A DNA stretch of 64,000 nt from NCBI RefSeq assembly GCF_000801335.2, contig NZ_JSEH01000006.1:1-64000 (forward strand), given 5' to 3'. The position numbers and the translations under genes are program-made. The stretch is from Desulfovibrio sp. TomC. GTDB taxonomy: Bacteria; Desulfobacterota; Desulfovibrionia; Desulfovibrionales; Desulfovibrionaceae. Positions 7,313-17,276 of this stretch are shown one piece after another; position 1 is the first letter of the stretch; the number at the start of each line of letters is the position of its first letter. The notes beneath the pieces are model-generated. The model had not been told where the DNA came from, searched no databases, and saw only the letters and a program-made list of their open reading frames with translations.

Positions 7313-10273
7313 ATGCTCATGCCCTTTCCCGGAGCGGTCCGGGGAAAAAAATCCAGCCTCCCGGCCCCGACCCCCGTTGTCGGGCCGGGCTCCTTCGGAC
7401 CGCTCGCCTGGCCGACCTGGCGGGATTTTTCCCAATTGGCCCAGGCCTATGCGGAAGAGCTCTATGGCTATCCCATCGATGTGCGCCGCAGCGCCATGCC
7501 ATGCCTGCAGGAATTGCTGTGTTACGCCTTCATCCGCCAAAATGTGCCGGGCGGCGCACGCCTCCTGGCGGTCGGAGGCGGCCGGTCCCGGGTGCTGGCC
7601 GCCTTGGCCCCGGACTACGAGTGCTGGTGCATTGATGCCTTTGACGGCGTCGGCGGCAGCGCCGCAGCCATGCCCTTGGGCTATGGCTACAAGATGCTTG
7701 CGGACGCCATGGGCCACGGCAATCCGCTGTTGCCGGCGGCCTCCTTTGATTTTGTCTTCTCCATCGCCGGCCCGGGACACCGCCGCCCGGAGTCGGAGAG
7801 TGCCCTGCGCTCGGTCTTTGAGGACATGAGGCGGGTGGCCAAGCCCGGTTCCTACGCCCTTTACTGCCTGGACTATGTCCGCCGGGAAGGGACTTCTTCC
7901 GCCGGCGAGGGAGCGCGCCTGTATCGCGCCGCTTCGGAGTTCTTTGAGCCTGTCACGGCATTTACAGCGGTTGAAGACATCTATTCGACGCGCCTGTATG
8001 CCCTGCCGGAGAAACCGTACAACGAATTCGTGCTTCCGGTGACCCGACAAAAAATGTCCGATTTCGGCGATATTTTTTCCTGCAATGCCTTGTTCCAGAC
8101 GCCGCAAGCCGCACCCCGGCCGCACCATATCCCTTCAGGCCCGCACCCCCTGTCGGTGTCGGTTCCTGAAAAGCGGCTTCCCCGCCTCCATCTGGTCACA
8201 CCGTGCCACAATGACCGGGCCTTCATCGAGCACACCATTTCGAGTGTTGTCAGCCAGAAAGGCCATTTTTATCTCCACTACCACGTAGAGGACGGCGGCT
8301 CGACCGACGGCACACCGGACCTGCTACGCCAATGGGAGCAGGATATTGCCAGCGGCGCCAGCCCCATCCGGTGCGCCGGCATCGCCTTTTCCTGGGACAG
8401 CGCCCCTGATGTCGGCCGGTATGACGCCCTGAACCACGTGCTGGCCAGACAGGCGGCGGATGAGGACTTTGTCGGCTGGCTCGCTGCCGACGCCTTCCTC
8501 ATCCCCGGCGCGTTGGCCGCCGTAGCCGAAGTTGCCGCCCTGTGTCCGAATGTCGAATGGGTCCTGGGCCAGGGGCTTTTTATCCGGGAAAACGGCGAGG
8601 TGGAGCAATACGATCCCGAGACGCGCTACCCGCGCGAAGTGGCGGCGGCCGGCCTGTGCGACGGGCAGCTCTGGCAGTCCATCCCCCAGGCCGGGACCTT
8701 CTGGCGCGCCGCCCTCTGGCGTCGGGCGGGAGGCTTCGACCCCCGCCTCGCCGACGCCGCCGCGTGGGACCTGTGGCGGCGTTTTGCCGACGCCGCCGTG
8801 CCCTTTCAAATCCTGGCCCCGCTGGGAGCCTGCCTCCAACGAGAGGGCCGGACAGCCGACGCCGCCACGGCCTCCCGGGAGGCAATCGACCGCCTGCTCC
8901 CCGCCGGGGAACGCCGCGCCCGCCTGGAAGCCTTGCAACACAGCGGCCGGATGACGGTTCGCTGCATCGAGCCGTCGCCCGCCGGGGAACTGCGCAACCT
9001 GACCGCGCCCGAGGGCCGCCAGCCCCAGTCAGGCAAGGACTTTTTCGCCGACATGTACGGCAACCGCGAGGCCTTGCGGACCTTTTGCCGGCAACGCAGC
9101 CGGGAGCTGGCCGGCCGGGGAGACTGCGGGACGCCGCTTTTTTCCGTGGTCACGCCCTCGTACAATCAGGCCCAATACATTGAAGAGACCATCATGGCCG
9201 CGCTGCTCCAGGGCGAGGACCGGTTTGAACATATCATCATGGACGGCGGATCCACGGACGGCACCGTGGAGCTTCTGGCGCACTATCCCCATCTGCAATG
9301 GACCTCGGAAAAAGACCGCGGCCAGACCCATGCCCTGAACAAGGCCCTGGCCCTGGCCCGGGGCGACATCGTTGCCTGGATCAATTCCGACGACTATTAC
9401 ACGCCAAACGCGTTTGCCGCTGTCGCCAACGCCTTTTCCGCTCCCGGCGTGACCATGGCCCTGGGCGGTTGCCTGTGGATCTACGAAGGGACAGACAACG
9501 TCAGGCTCGTTCCCGGGCGAACTATTGGATTCCAAGAGATGATTCGCTATTGGAACGATCTGACGCCGCCGCCCCAGCCAGCCCTTTTTTTCCGTCGCAG
9601 TTTACTTGACGCTGTTGGTTACTTCGATGAAAATTTACATCTGACTATGGATTATGACTTCTGGCTCAGGACAACCGGACAAGGCGAGCGCATCATTGGC
9701 CTTGAGGCGTTACTGGCCATCTATCGTTTCCACGGCGGCTCCAAGAGCGGGAATCAGGATGACTGGCGTCCATTTTATGCCGAATGGCACCACTGTTACC
9801 AGCGGTATCGATCATTTGCCGCAGCCTTGCCGCCAAGCCCGTTGCTCACGGTGGCGCTTCCCTGGGGAGTGCCGTCGTTTGATCAAGAACGTCGCGTGCG
9901 GGATTTTCTCGAACGGGCCACTGGCGACAAGTTTCGGGACATGGAAGTGCTCATCGTCGCCGATGCCCAACATCCAGTGCCTGACTCGTTGCTCCGCGAT
10001 CTGCCCGTTCCGGGACGGATCGTTTGTGCTGCCACGGTTACTCCAGAAATTTTCCTGCGTCAGGCCTACGGGTCCGCGCGCGGGGCCATCATTTGGTTTC
10101 CTTCCCTGCATGAAACTCTTGAAAACAAGTGGTTCATGCGACCGTTGAATCTGCTGTTAGATGACAAGGACAGGCCTTACGCCGACGTGCCTGCCGCCAT
10201 CGGCCCGGCCAGCCACAGCTTTTTGCCGGAGAAAAGCGCCATAACCTGCCAGAGATTTTATCGATTGGCATGA
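7313..10273 (+). CDS. Three-domain protein: SAM methyltransferase plus two GT2 glycosyltransferases
   Basis: A 986 aa protein. Residues ~45-240 look like a divergent methyltransferase (LLAVGGGRSRVLAAL as the SAM loop). Residues ~285-500 are a first GT2 domain (LVTPCHNDRAFIEHTISSVV, then EDGGSTDGT). Residues ~610-840 are a second, more typical GT2 domain (FSVVTPSYNQAQYIEETI, MDGGSTDGTVELL, WINSDDYY with its DXD-like acid pair, and a tryptophan-rich acceptor region DYDFWLRTTG). The last ~130 residues are unassigned and less GC-biased. The ATG at 7313 follows AGGAGA by five bases; the upstream in-frame extension overlaps the previous gene. Two transferase modules suggest synthesis of a disaccharide or alternate linkages. 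Confidence 0.85.
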   Translation: MLMPFPGAVRGKKSSLPAPTPVVGPGSFGPLAWPTWRDFSQLAQAYAEELYGYPIDVRRSAMPCLQELLCYAFIRQNVPGGARLLAVGGGRSRVLAALAPDYECWCIDAFDGVGGSAAAMPLGYGYKMLADAMGHGNPLLPAASFDFVFSIAGPGHRRPESESALRSVFEDMRRVAKPGSYALYCLDYVRREGTSSAGEGARLYRAASEFFEPVTAFTAVEDIYSTRLYALPEKPYNEFVLPVTRQKMSDFGDIFSCNALFQTPQAAPRPHHIPSGPHPLSVSVPEKRLPRLHLVTPCHNDRAFIEHTISSVVSQKGHFYLHYHVEDGGSTDGTPDLLRQWEQDIASGASPIRCAGIAFSWDSAPDVGRYDALNHVLARQAADEDFVGWLAADAFLIPGALAAVAEVAALCPNVEWVLGQGLFIRENGEVEQYDPETRYPREVAAAGLCDGQLWQSIPQAGTFWRAALWRRAGGFDPRLADAAAWDLWRRFADAAVPFQILAPLGACLQREGRTADAATASREAIDRLLPAGERRARLEALQHSGRMTVRCIEPSPAGELRNLTAPEGRQPQSGKDFFADMYGNREALRTFCRQRSRELAGRGDCGTPLFSVVTPSYNQAQYIEETIMAALLQGEDRFEHIIMDGGSTDGTVELLAHYPHLQWTSEKDRGQTHALNKALALARGDIVAWINSDDYYTPNAFAAVANAFSAPGVTMALGGCLWIYEGTDNVRLVPGRTIGFQEMIRYWNDLTPPPQPALFFRRSLLDAVGYFDENLHLTMDYDFWLRTTGQGERIIGLEALLAIYRFHGGSKSGNQDDWRPFYAEWHHCYQRYRSFAAALPPSPLLTVALPWGVPSFDQERRVRDFLERATGDKFRDMEVLIVADAQHPVPDSLLRDLPVPGRIVCAATVTPEIFLRQAYGSARGAIIWFPSLHETLENKWFMRPLNLLLDDKDRPYADVPAAIGPASHSFLPEKSAITCQRFYRLA

Positions 10274-10321
10274 TTGCAGCATTGCTGTCTGCAGGCTGTC
10301 CTCTGAGGAGAATTCCACGTT

Positions 10322-11500
10322 ATGCCGGATTCTGCCAAGTCACCAAACGGACAATTGAAACTTTCCGTCATTATCCCGACCTGCAACCGGGCCGACATCA
10401 TCGTCGAGAACCTCCGTTGCCTGTCGCGGCAACTGTTGCCGGCGGACCACTACGAAGTCCTGGTTGGCGACGACGCCTCTGCCGACGATACCTTTGCCCG
10501 CCTGCAGGGGGAACGCACGCCCTATGCCTTGCGTCTGTTCCGCATGGATGAGCGCAGCGGTCCGGGCAAGGTCAGGAATCGGCTCATTGCCGAGGCAAAG
10601 GCCGAAAAACTGGTTATTTTAAATGACGACGCCCTGCTTGCGGCCAGCGGTCTGGCCATGCACGAGGAAGTGCTGGAGATGACGCGCGGCCGCAATATCG
10701 CGGTGCTGGGCAAATTTTCCTTTCCTGAGGATTTTCAGCAGACGGTCATGGGGTGCCTGCTCGAACACACCAATCTCTCCTTTCGCTATCCGCTCATGGA
10801 ACCGCATTCCCTTTACGGAGCCATGGGGTTTTATTCCTGCAATCTCGGCATCTATAAATCCGCAGTGGTCGAGGCGGGCGGCTTTGACGAAGGTTTGCCC
10901 GGAACAGGGGCCGAAGACATCGAGCTTGGCGATCGGCTGGCCAAGCGCGGCCATATGGTGCTTTACATCGACGAGTGTCTGGCCATCCATGAGCACCGGC
11001 TCACCATCCACGATTTCTGCCGCGCCCAGATCGGCCGGGGAGCCGGAGGGGTCCTTCGCCCCTTCAACCAACCCGAACTGGTCTTTCATTACGACGACAT
11101 CGACCCGGACGCCCTGGCGCGTCTTCGCCAGGAGCTGCCCAAGGCCCAGGCGGCCGTCACGGCCCTGGCCGATGCGGTCCACGCCCTCCATCTGCGCTCC
11201 AGGCCCGATGCCTCCATCGTCCTTGGGACGGAGATCCCCTGGCGCGATGAACCGTTGCGCTACAGCTCCCACACCCTGTGGCGTCTGGACGCCGCCGGCA
11301 TGGCCAAGGAAGCCCAGCAAGCCCTGCGTGAGGTCACAAGCCTGCACTTGCTCAAAAAATTGAAGCCGCAGGCGCTTGGCGCGCTGTTTCAGGTTTGCTC
11401 TTTGCTCAAATGGTATTACGACACGATTGGCGTGGCACAGTCGCCCTGGATCGATGCCTTTGCCGCTGACACGCCGCGCCGGAAGCTGTCCCGGGGCTAG
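10322..11500 (+). CDS. GT2 family glycosyltransferase
   Basis: A 392 aa GT-A fold transferase. LSVIIPTCNRADIIVENLRC and GDDASADDTF form the nucleotide-sugar site, LNDDALLAASG gives the DXD metal motif near residue 100, and EAGGFDEGLPGTGAEDIELG is the acceptor/catalytic segment typical of chain-forming GT2 enzymes. The remaining ~130 residues are helical and unassigned. A GAGGAG sits eleven bases before the ATG. It is the only single-activity glycosyltransferase of the operon. About 210 GC-rich bases without a recognisable gene follow. Confidence 0.86.
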   Translation: MPDSAKSPNGQLKLSVIIPTCNRADIIVENLRCLSRQLLPADHYEVLVGDDASADDTFARLQGERTPYALRLFRMDERSGPGKVRNRLIAEAKAEKLVILNDDALLAASGLAMHEEVLEMTRGRNIAVLGKFSFPEDFQQTVMGCLLEHTNLSFRYPLMEPHSLYGAMGFYSCNLGIYKSAVVEAGGFDEGLPGTGAEDIELGDRLAKRGHMVLYIDECLAIHEHRLTIHDFCRAQIGRGAGGVLRPFNQPELVFHYDDIDPDALARLRQELPKAQAAVTALADAVHALHLRSRPDASIVLGTEIPWRDEPLRYSSHTLWRLDAAGMAKEAQQALREVTSLHLLKKLKPQALGALFQVCSLLKWYYDTIGVAQSPWIDAFAADTPRRKLSRG

Positions 11501-11755
11501 ACCCGCCGTTCGCGTGGTTGTTGCCGTCCGGGACTGCCAAAGGGCAACACGGTGCATTGGCCGCTTGACGCACAGCCAACAGACAGGTGTTAGCTGCGTC
11601 CGACATGCGGCAGCGGCCCGGAGGCGTGCGATCAGTGCCCCCTCCTCCCGGCCAGGAACACGGGGAAAGCGGTGTCCTGTTGTTTGTCAAAAACTTGACC
11701 AACCCTGCCCGGAATGCATGCGCGGCACGTGGCGCAAAATTTGCTTCTCAAAATT

Positions 11756-12619
11756 ATGACCCAATTCCCCACGACATACACCCTTGAGACCGTGCTTGGC
11801 TGCAACCTCCGCTGCCCGGAATGCGCCGTTGGCGGCGGGCTGGTCAAGCGCAAGTACGGCCAGATGCGCCTGGAGCAGTACCTGACGCTGGCGGAGAAAA
11901 TCCGTCCCTATGTACAGTATCTGTACCTGCACTTGTGGGGTGAACCGCTCCTGAACAAAAATATTTTCGCCATGCTGCGCCACGCCGGCCAGTTCACCCG
12001 CACCAATATCAGCACCAATGCCAATCAGTTTGACAAGACAACGGCCAAGGACCTGATCCAAAGCGGCGTTTCGGACATCATTGTCTCCATCGACGGGGTC
12101 ACCCAGGCCGTCTACGAAAAATATCGCCGTCGCGGCGATGTGAGCAAAGCCATCCGGGGCCTGTTTTGGCTCGCCAAATACAATGCCGGCCGGGCAACGC
12201 CGGCAACCATCACGCCGCAATTCATCGTCTTCGAGCACAATCAGCACGAACAAGAGGCCTTTGCCCGGCTCTGTGCGGAAATCGGCCTGACGCCCAGTTT
12301 CAAGGCCCCGTACCTCCGACCGGGCTCAATGCTCAAGGCCACGGGCCTGCCCGGCCTGACCCGCGTGGCCGCCACGGATCCCCAGGCCCGTTGCCAGGCC
12401 ATGCGGGCCTGTCCCAATGTGCGCGACGTGCTGACCGTGCACCTCGACGGCCGGGTCGTGGCCTGCTGCTATGACCACAACGGGGCCACTGGTTTTGGGA
12501 ATCTCTACGAGCAGAGCCTGGAGGAGATCTGGCTCTCGCCTGGCTACCGGGAGTTCCGTCAGCGGGTCCTCGACGGGCGTCCGGACGCCTTTTGCACCCA
12601 GGAGTGCCTGCTCTACTAG
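11756..12619 (+). CDS. Radical SAM/SPASM domain protein of the glycan cluster
   Basis: A 287 aa radical SAM enzyme. The 4Fe-4S/SAM motif is GCNLRCPECAVGG (CX3CX2C) near residue 14, followed by LHLWGEPLLN and ISTNANQFD, typical of the family. The last ~75 residues contain Cys-rich segments (RCQAMRACP, VACCYD, FCTQECLLY) like a SPASM region carrying an auxiliary cluster, with HLDGRVVACC as the signature. Neither this ATG nor the in-frame ATG at 11714 has a good ribosome site; this one is closer to the conserved start. Related enzymes in surface-polysaccharide loci modify sugars or peptides by radical chemistry; the substrate here is unknown. Confidence 0.8.
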   Translation: MTQFPTTYTLETVLGCNLRCPECAVGGGLVKRKYGQMRLEQYLTLAEKIRPYVQYLYLHLWGEPLLNKNIFAMLRHAGQFTRTNISTNANQFDKTTAKDLIQSGVSDIIVSIDGVTQAVYEKYRRRGDVSKAIRGLFWLAKYNAGRATPATITPQFIVFEHNQHEQEAFARLCAEIGLTPSFKAPYLRPGSMLKATGLPGLTRVAATDPQARCQAMRACPNVRDVLTVHLDGRVVACCYDHNGATGFGNLYEQSLEEIWLSPGYREFRQRVLDGRPDAFCTQECLLY

Positions 12620-12797
12620 CCCTGCCGGAAGAAAGGCGCTCTTACGGCGTGAAACAAGGCCCGCGCTCCAAGCGCCTGCCTCGGATCCGCATCCTCCCGT
12701 CGGGCTGCACCGTAGCCTTGCGGCCCCATCGCCGTCAGAGCATACAACCGTCTCCGAGACGCAGACTCTCGGGCCGAAGAAGGATGGACACGCCCCA

Positions 12798-14771
12798 ATG
12801 AAAATCAACCTGTGCAGCGGCTCTGTCCGCCTTCCCGGCTGGGTGAATGTGGACATCCAGGGCGCGGACGTGAACATCGATCTGGAACGTGACCTCCTGC
12901 CTTTCCCGGACGCTTGCGCCCAGACGGTGGTCTGCATCTCGGCCCTGAACTACTTCACCCGTGCCCGCGCCCTGACCATCGTGCAGGAGGTGCTCCGCAT
13001 CCTGGTCCCAAACGGGATATTGCGAATCGGGGTACAGGATTTGCGCATCCTGGCCCGCAGCTACCTGGAAAATGATGCGTCCTTCTGGGCGCAGACCCTG
13101 GCCGACGGCAGTCCGCGTTTCCCCGGGCCGACTTTTGCCGACAAGCTCAATGGTTTTTTTTACGGCTTCCCTGCCCATGGGAAGGCCTGTAAATATGTCT
13201 ACGATGCCGATTCCCTCGCTTATTTGCTGGCGGAGGCGGGCTATACCCAAATTGCGCCGCGCGCCTACCGCCAAAGCGTCATTCCCGAGGTGGAGAGCAT
13301 CGATAACCGGCCCGAGCAGATGTTTTTCATGGAAGCCAGCAAACCCCAGGCCGGACTGCTGGACAGCGCCCGGGAACTTGCCGCTGCCGGGCGCAATGAG
13401 CCGGCCTGGCAGATGGTGCTGGCCGCCATGGACCTTGATCCCGGAGACGTCCAGGCACGCAAGGCAGCCGCCACCGTCGCCCTGGAAACCGGGCAGCCGG
13501 AACAGGCTCAAAAGGCTCTGGAGGGCATGCCCGCCAATCCCGCCCTGGACAGGCTGCGCCAGTCCGCAGCCCGCCTGGCCACATTCAAGGCCGCCAAGGC
13601 CCAGCCTTTGTTGTCCAAAAAACAGCTCGACGCCCTGGACGACAGGCCGGGCCTGGTTCTTGACGACTTGTCCCACCTCCAGGCCGCTATGGGCTGGCTG
13701 GCGCACGCCCGCAGCGTCAGTCGGGACCGGGGCGTGCCCGCTGTCTACCACCTGACCCGGCAGGCCTGGGATGTCTCCTACCCGGAAACCACCGGCTATT
13801 TTATTGCCACATCCCTGGCCTACGCCCGCCTGACCGGCGATGCCGCCTGGACTGACGCCGCGCGCGACATGGGGTTGTGGGAAATCGACATTCAGTCCCC
13901 AGGCGGCGGCGCCGGCGAACCCGTTGGCGTGGTCCTGCCCAAGCCCCGGGTCTTTAATACCGGACAGGTGATGCTTGGCTGGCTGGCCTTGTGGAACGCG
14001 ACCCAGGAGCGGGAGTTTCTGGACGCAGCCGTGCGCGCGGGGGACTTTGTCCTCAGGAACCAGGATCCGGACGGCGCATGGCGGCGCTACGTGTACCAGG
14101 GGCCGCGGGCGTATAAAATGCGGGTGGCCTGGGCGCTGTTGGAACTTTTCGATGCCTGCGGCGAACGACGCTTCCGCGACGGGGCGGCCAAGGCGCTGCA
14201 CTGGGCGCTGCTTCAAGCGCATCCGGATGGCTGGTTCGCCCAAAACAGCCTCAGCGCGCCGGACAAGCCCTGGACGCATTTGATCGGTTACGCGCTGGTG
14301 GGGCTGGCCCAGGCCCTGCGGACCAAGGACGCGCCGTTGGACCGTGAGCCGACCCTGGCGCTGCTCGACCAGGCTGCGGCGCATCTATGCCGGCGCGTGG
14401 AAGCCATGAGCGCGGATGGATCGCTGGAGCGCCTTCGCGGCCTGCCCGGGACCTTCGGTCCCGGTTGGCAGAGTGCGGATTGCTGGAGTGCGGTGACTGG
14501 CAACGCCCAGCTGGCCCATTTTCTCCTGATCATGGACGCGCTGGGGCGCGATCCGGCCTGTCGCAGCGCGGCCGACGCACTGGTGACCCAGTGCAAGCGC
14601 ACCCAGTTCCTGGGTACGGGAGATCCGGCCCTGGACGGCGGCCTGCCCGGCAGCACCCCCGTCGGCGGCGGCTACTGCGCCTATCAGATCCCCAACTGGG
14701 GCGTGAAATTTTTCGCCGACTGCTTCCTGGCCCGCGCCGGGTACGACAGGCCCGGCAATTGCCTGGGATAA
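12798..14771 (+). CDS. SAM methyltransferase fused to a six-hairpin (alpha/alpha barrel) domain
   Basis: A 657 aa protein. Residues 1-185 are a reduced methyltransferase: INLCSGSVRLPGWVNVDIQG binds SAM and VVCISALNYFTR replaces the usual HxLEH motif. Residues ~190-260 are a TPR-like hinge (DLDPGDVQARKAAA). Residues ~290-650 look like an alpha/alpha six-hairpin barrel as found in unsaturated glucuronyl hydrolases and C5-epimerases (repeated W and aromatic helices, NQDPDGAWRRY, AYKMRVAWALLELF, NWGVKFFADCFLAR). It may bind or edit a glycan chain. The ATG at 12798 has only a weak ribosome site, and the longer in-frame start at 12471 overlaps the radical SAM gene. The barrel assignment is by pattern only. 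Confidence 0.72.
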   Translation: MKINLCSGSVRLPGWVNVDIQGADVNIDLERDLLPFPDACAQTVVCISALNYFTRARALTIVQEVLRILVPNGILRIGVQDLRILARSYLENDASFWAQTLADGSPRFPGPTFADKLNGFFYGFPAHGKACKYVYDADSLAYLLAEAGYTQIAPRAYRQSVIPEVESIDNRPEQMFFMEASKPQAGLLDSARELAAAGRNEPAWQMVLAAMDLDPGDVQARKAAATVALETGQPEQAQKALEGMPANPALDRLRQSAARLATFKAAKAQPLLSKKQLDALDDRPGLVLDDLSHLQAAMGWLAHARSVSRDRGVPAVYHLTRQAWDVSYPETTGYFIATSLAYARLTGDAAWTDAARDMGLWEIDIQSPGGGAGEPVGVVLPKPRVFNTGQVMLGWLALWNATQEREFLDAAVRAGDFVLRNQDPDGAWRRYVYQGPRAYKMRVAWALLELFDACGERRFRDGAAKALHWALLQAHPDGWFAQNSLSAPDKPWTHLIGYALVGLAQALRTKDAPLDREPTLALLDQAAAHLCRRVEAMSADGSLERLRGLPGTFGPGWQSADCWSAVTGNAQLAHFLLIMDALGRDPACRSAADALVTQCKRTQFLGTGDPALDGGLPGSTPVGGGYCAYQIPNWGVKFFADCFLARAGYDRPGNCLG

Positions 14772-14793
14772 GACGGACCGCAAGGAGGATGGG

Positions 14794-17217
14794 GTGGAAC
14801 ACGCCAAGATGCAGTGCAGGACGCCTTTCCCGTGTCCGGCCGAGGCCCTGGCCGACCCGGGCCGGGGACTCGGTCTGGCCCGGACCCTGTGGAGCCGCAA
14901 CCGGCGGGAAATGGCCCTGGACGTCTATGACCAGCTCGCCCAGGCCCATCCCGGGTACGCCGTGCCCTTGCTGGCCGAGGCCTATGACCGCATGCGCGAA
15001 ATCGATCCGCCCACCCGGTACACCTTGTACCAGTCGCGCTTTTTCGACTTTGCCATTGCCCCGGGCGACACTGTGCTCGATATCGGCAGCGGGCACATGC
15101 CATTCCCCCTGTCCACGCACCTGGCCGACATTTCCCTGACCGACGGCCAGGTCGGTCGGGCCGGAGCAGCCTTTCGCCACGTGGACGGCAAGCCGGCCTA
15201 CGAAGTCCGGGTGGAAAACACCGGCTTCGCCGACAAACAGTTCGACTTCGTCTACTGTTCCCACGTGTTGGAGCATGTCAGCGATCCGACCGCCGCCTGT
15301 CGGGAACTGATGCGCATCGCCAAACGCGGCTATATCGAGACTCCCACCAAGGGCAAGGACACCCTGATGGGCAGCGCCCGCGTCTCCAACCACCGCTGGC
15401 ATGTGGAGCGCCTGGGGGAGACGCTGGTTTTTACGGAGTATGAAGCGCGGGATCTGGCCGGCTTTGGCGTGGACATCCTCATGAACATGCACATCAACCC
15501 CAGGACAGACCGGGAAAAAGCCTTCTCGGCCCTGATCTGGCTGCGCGCCGACCAATGCAACACCATGCTGGCCTGGGACGGCAGCTTCGACTTCGAGGTG
15601 CGCCGGCCGGCCGCCGCGCCCCGGTCAGTCCACTGCGCGACAACGACGCCGCCCCGCCCGGCCCCGGAACCAATGCCGGAGGCGCCGCAGGCGCCGCGCC
15701 CGTTGCGCCTGATGCAGGTGCACACGTTTTACGCCGACTATCTCCATGCCTTTTATTCCCGACGCCCAGGCCTGGCGTACGCTCCCTATGCCGAACAGGT
15801 CGCGGCCCTGCGCAGCGACGGATTTAGCGCCGTGCATCTGCTGGCCGAACACCTGGGGCCTCTCGGCTACGAGGCCCAGCTGGTGGTGGCCAACAATCTG
15901 GCCGCCCAACATGCCTGGGCCTTTGAGCAGGGTCTGGCCGACCACAGACGGGGTCCTTCCCAGGAGGACATTCTCCTGGCCCAGGTGGAGGCCTTTGCCC
16001 CGGACGTGCTGTATTTATCCGACCCGATCACCTTTGACGCGGGCTTCGTGCGCAAACTTTCGCCCCGGCCCCGGCTGGTGGTGGGCTGGCGCGCGGCCAA
16101 CATCCCCCATACCTGGGACGCCACGGAATTCGACCTGATCCTGTCCAACCTGGCGGGACTGCGGGACAAGGCCCTGGCAATGGGAGCGCGCGACGCCGCC
16201 CATTTCCACCCCGGCTTTCCGGAATCCCTGTTGGCCGCCGTGAAAGACCAGGAGCCTACCCACGACGTGTGCTTCTGCGGCCAAATAAACGCCAGCCAGT
16301 ACCGCAGCCGCAACGCCCGCCTCCATCTGTTGGCCAATGGCTGCGCCCAGGGACGCTTTGGGCTGCGCCTGAACCTTTCCGGCCACCTGGAGGCGGCAAC
16401 GCCGCTGTTGCGGGCCGCCAATACCGGTCCCTGCTTCGGCCTGGACATGTACCGGGCCTTGCGCTCCGGGCGCATCGTGTTTGACGCCCGGGGCGACATC
16501 GGCCTGCTTGGCCCCGATGGCGCGGCGCACGATCTGGCCGGCCGCCAAACCGCCAACATGCGGATCTTCGAGACAACCGGCGTGGGGGCCTTCCTGCTGA
16601 CCGAGCATTTTGACAATGTCGAGGAGTATTTCCAGCCGGGCCGCGAGATCGAGACCTATGCCGACGACCGTGAGCTGCTGGAGAAAATCGACTATTACCT
16701 CAAGCACGAGGACCAACGTCTGGAAATCGCGGCCAGGGGCCTTGCGCGCTGCAGAAAACAGCATTCCATCCGGGCGCGCGCCAGGGATTTCGACGCCCTG
16801 ATCCGGGAACGCCTGGTTGCTTCTCCGGGCGAAAGCCAAACGGCCCTCTTTGCTGCGCGGCCATCGCCGGAATTCGTTACCGCCAAGGCCGCTGTGCTGA
16901 CGCAAAAATTGGAACGCCTGGCCTTCCTGGGGTCGGTTCCGGAAGATGCGGTGCGCCGGCTGCTCGGAGACATCACGCCCGTCACCAAGGCCTTGCTCCA
17001 GGCCGACGCCTTCCAGGCCGCCCTGGCCCTGACCGGCGCAGCCAAAGCCTTGCAGGTTCCGGTCAACAACCTCGAGTTCCTGCGCGCCCTGGCCTTCCTT
17101 GCCCTGGACGAACGCGCATCGGCCCGGGAAGCGCTCACGGAGGAACTGCGCCTGTTCCCCGACAATGCCGAGGCCAGGGCCATGCTGCTGGCCCTGGCTG
17201 AAGAGCCCATGGCCTGA
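14794..17217 (+). CDS. SAM methyltransferase fused to a CgeB-like GT-B glycosyltransferase
   Basis: An 807 aa protein closing the operon. A TPR-like start is followed by a methyltransferase at ~70-230 (VLDIGSGHMPFPLSTHL, then YCSHVLEHVSDP). Residues ~305-650 resemble CgeB/spore-maturation type GT-B transferases (LRLMQVHTFYADYLHAF, FAPDVLYLSDP, HDVCFCGQINASQYRSR, RIFETTGVGAFLLTEH). The C-terminal ~120 residues are helical and end ALTEELRLFPDNAEARAML, nearly the same as the segment near residue 105 of the first gene of the operon. GTG at 14794 is chosen because AGGAGG lies five bases upstream; an ATG follows at 14809. Role: sugar transfer plus methylation on the same glycan, by inference. Confidence 0.83.
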   Translation: MEHAKMQCRTPFPCPAEALADPGRGLGLARTLWSRNRREMALDVYDQLAQAHPGYAVPLLAEAYDRMREIDPPTRYTLYQSRFFDFAIAPGDTVLDIGSGHMPFPLSTHLADISLTDGQVGRAGAAFRHVDGKPAYEVRVENTGFADKQFDFVYCSHVLEHVSDPTAACRELMRIAKRGYIETPTKGKDTLMGSARVSNHRWHVERLGETLVFTEYEARDLAGFGVDILMNMHINPRTDREKAFSALIWLRADQCNTMLAWDGSFDFEVRRPAAAPRSVHCATTTPPRPAPEPMPEAPQAPRPLRLMQVHTFYADYLHAFYSRRPGLAYAPYAEQVAALRSDGFSAVHLLAEHLGPLGYEAQLVVANNLAAQHAWAFEQGLADHRRGPSQEDILLAQVEAFAPDVLYLSDPITFDAGFVRKLSPRPRLVVGWRAANIPHTWDATEFDLILSNLAGLRDKALAMGARDAAHFHPGFPESLLAAVKDQEPTHDVCFCGQINASQYRSRNARLHLLANGCAQGRFGLRLNLSGHLEAATPLLRAANTGPCFGLDMYRALRSGRIVFDARGDIGLLGPDGAAHDLAGRQTANMRIFETTGVGAFLLTEHFDNVEEYFQPGREIETYADDRELLEKIDYYLKHEDQRLEIAARGLARCRKQHSIRARARDFDALIRERLVASPGESQTALFAARPSPEFVTAKAAVLTQKLERLAFLGSVPEDAVRRLLGDITPVTKALLQADAFQAALALTGAAKALQVPVNNLEFLRALAFLALDERASAREALTEELRLFPDNAEARAMLLALAEEPMA

Positions 17218-17276
17218 AGCGCGCGGGTTGACGGCCTGAGACGGCAGACCGGCGGGGCTTGGCCTTTTGTCTTGCG

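Noticed and set aside
12735-14384. 549-codon open frame on the minus strand
   Set aside because: Antisense shadow of the methyltransferase-barrel gene, with no domain or ribosome site.
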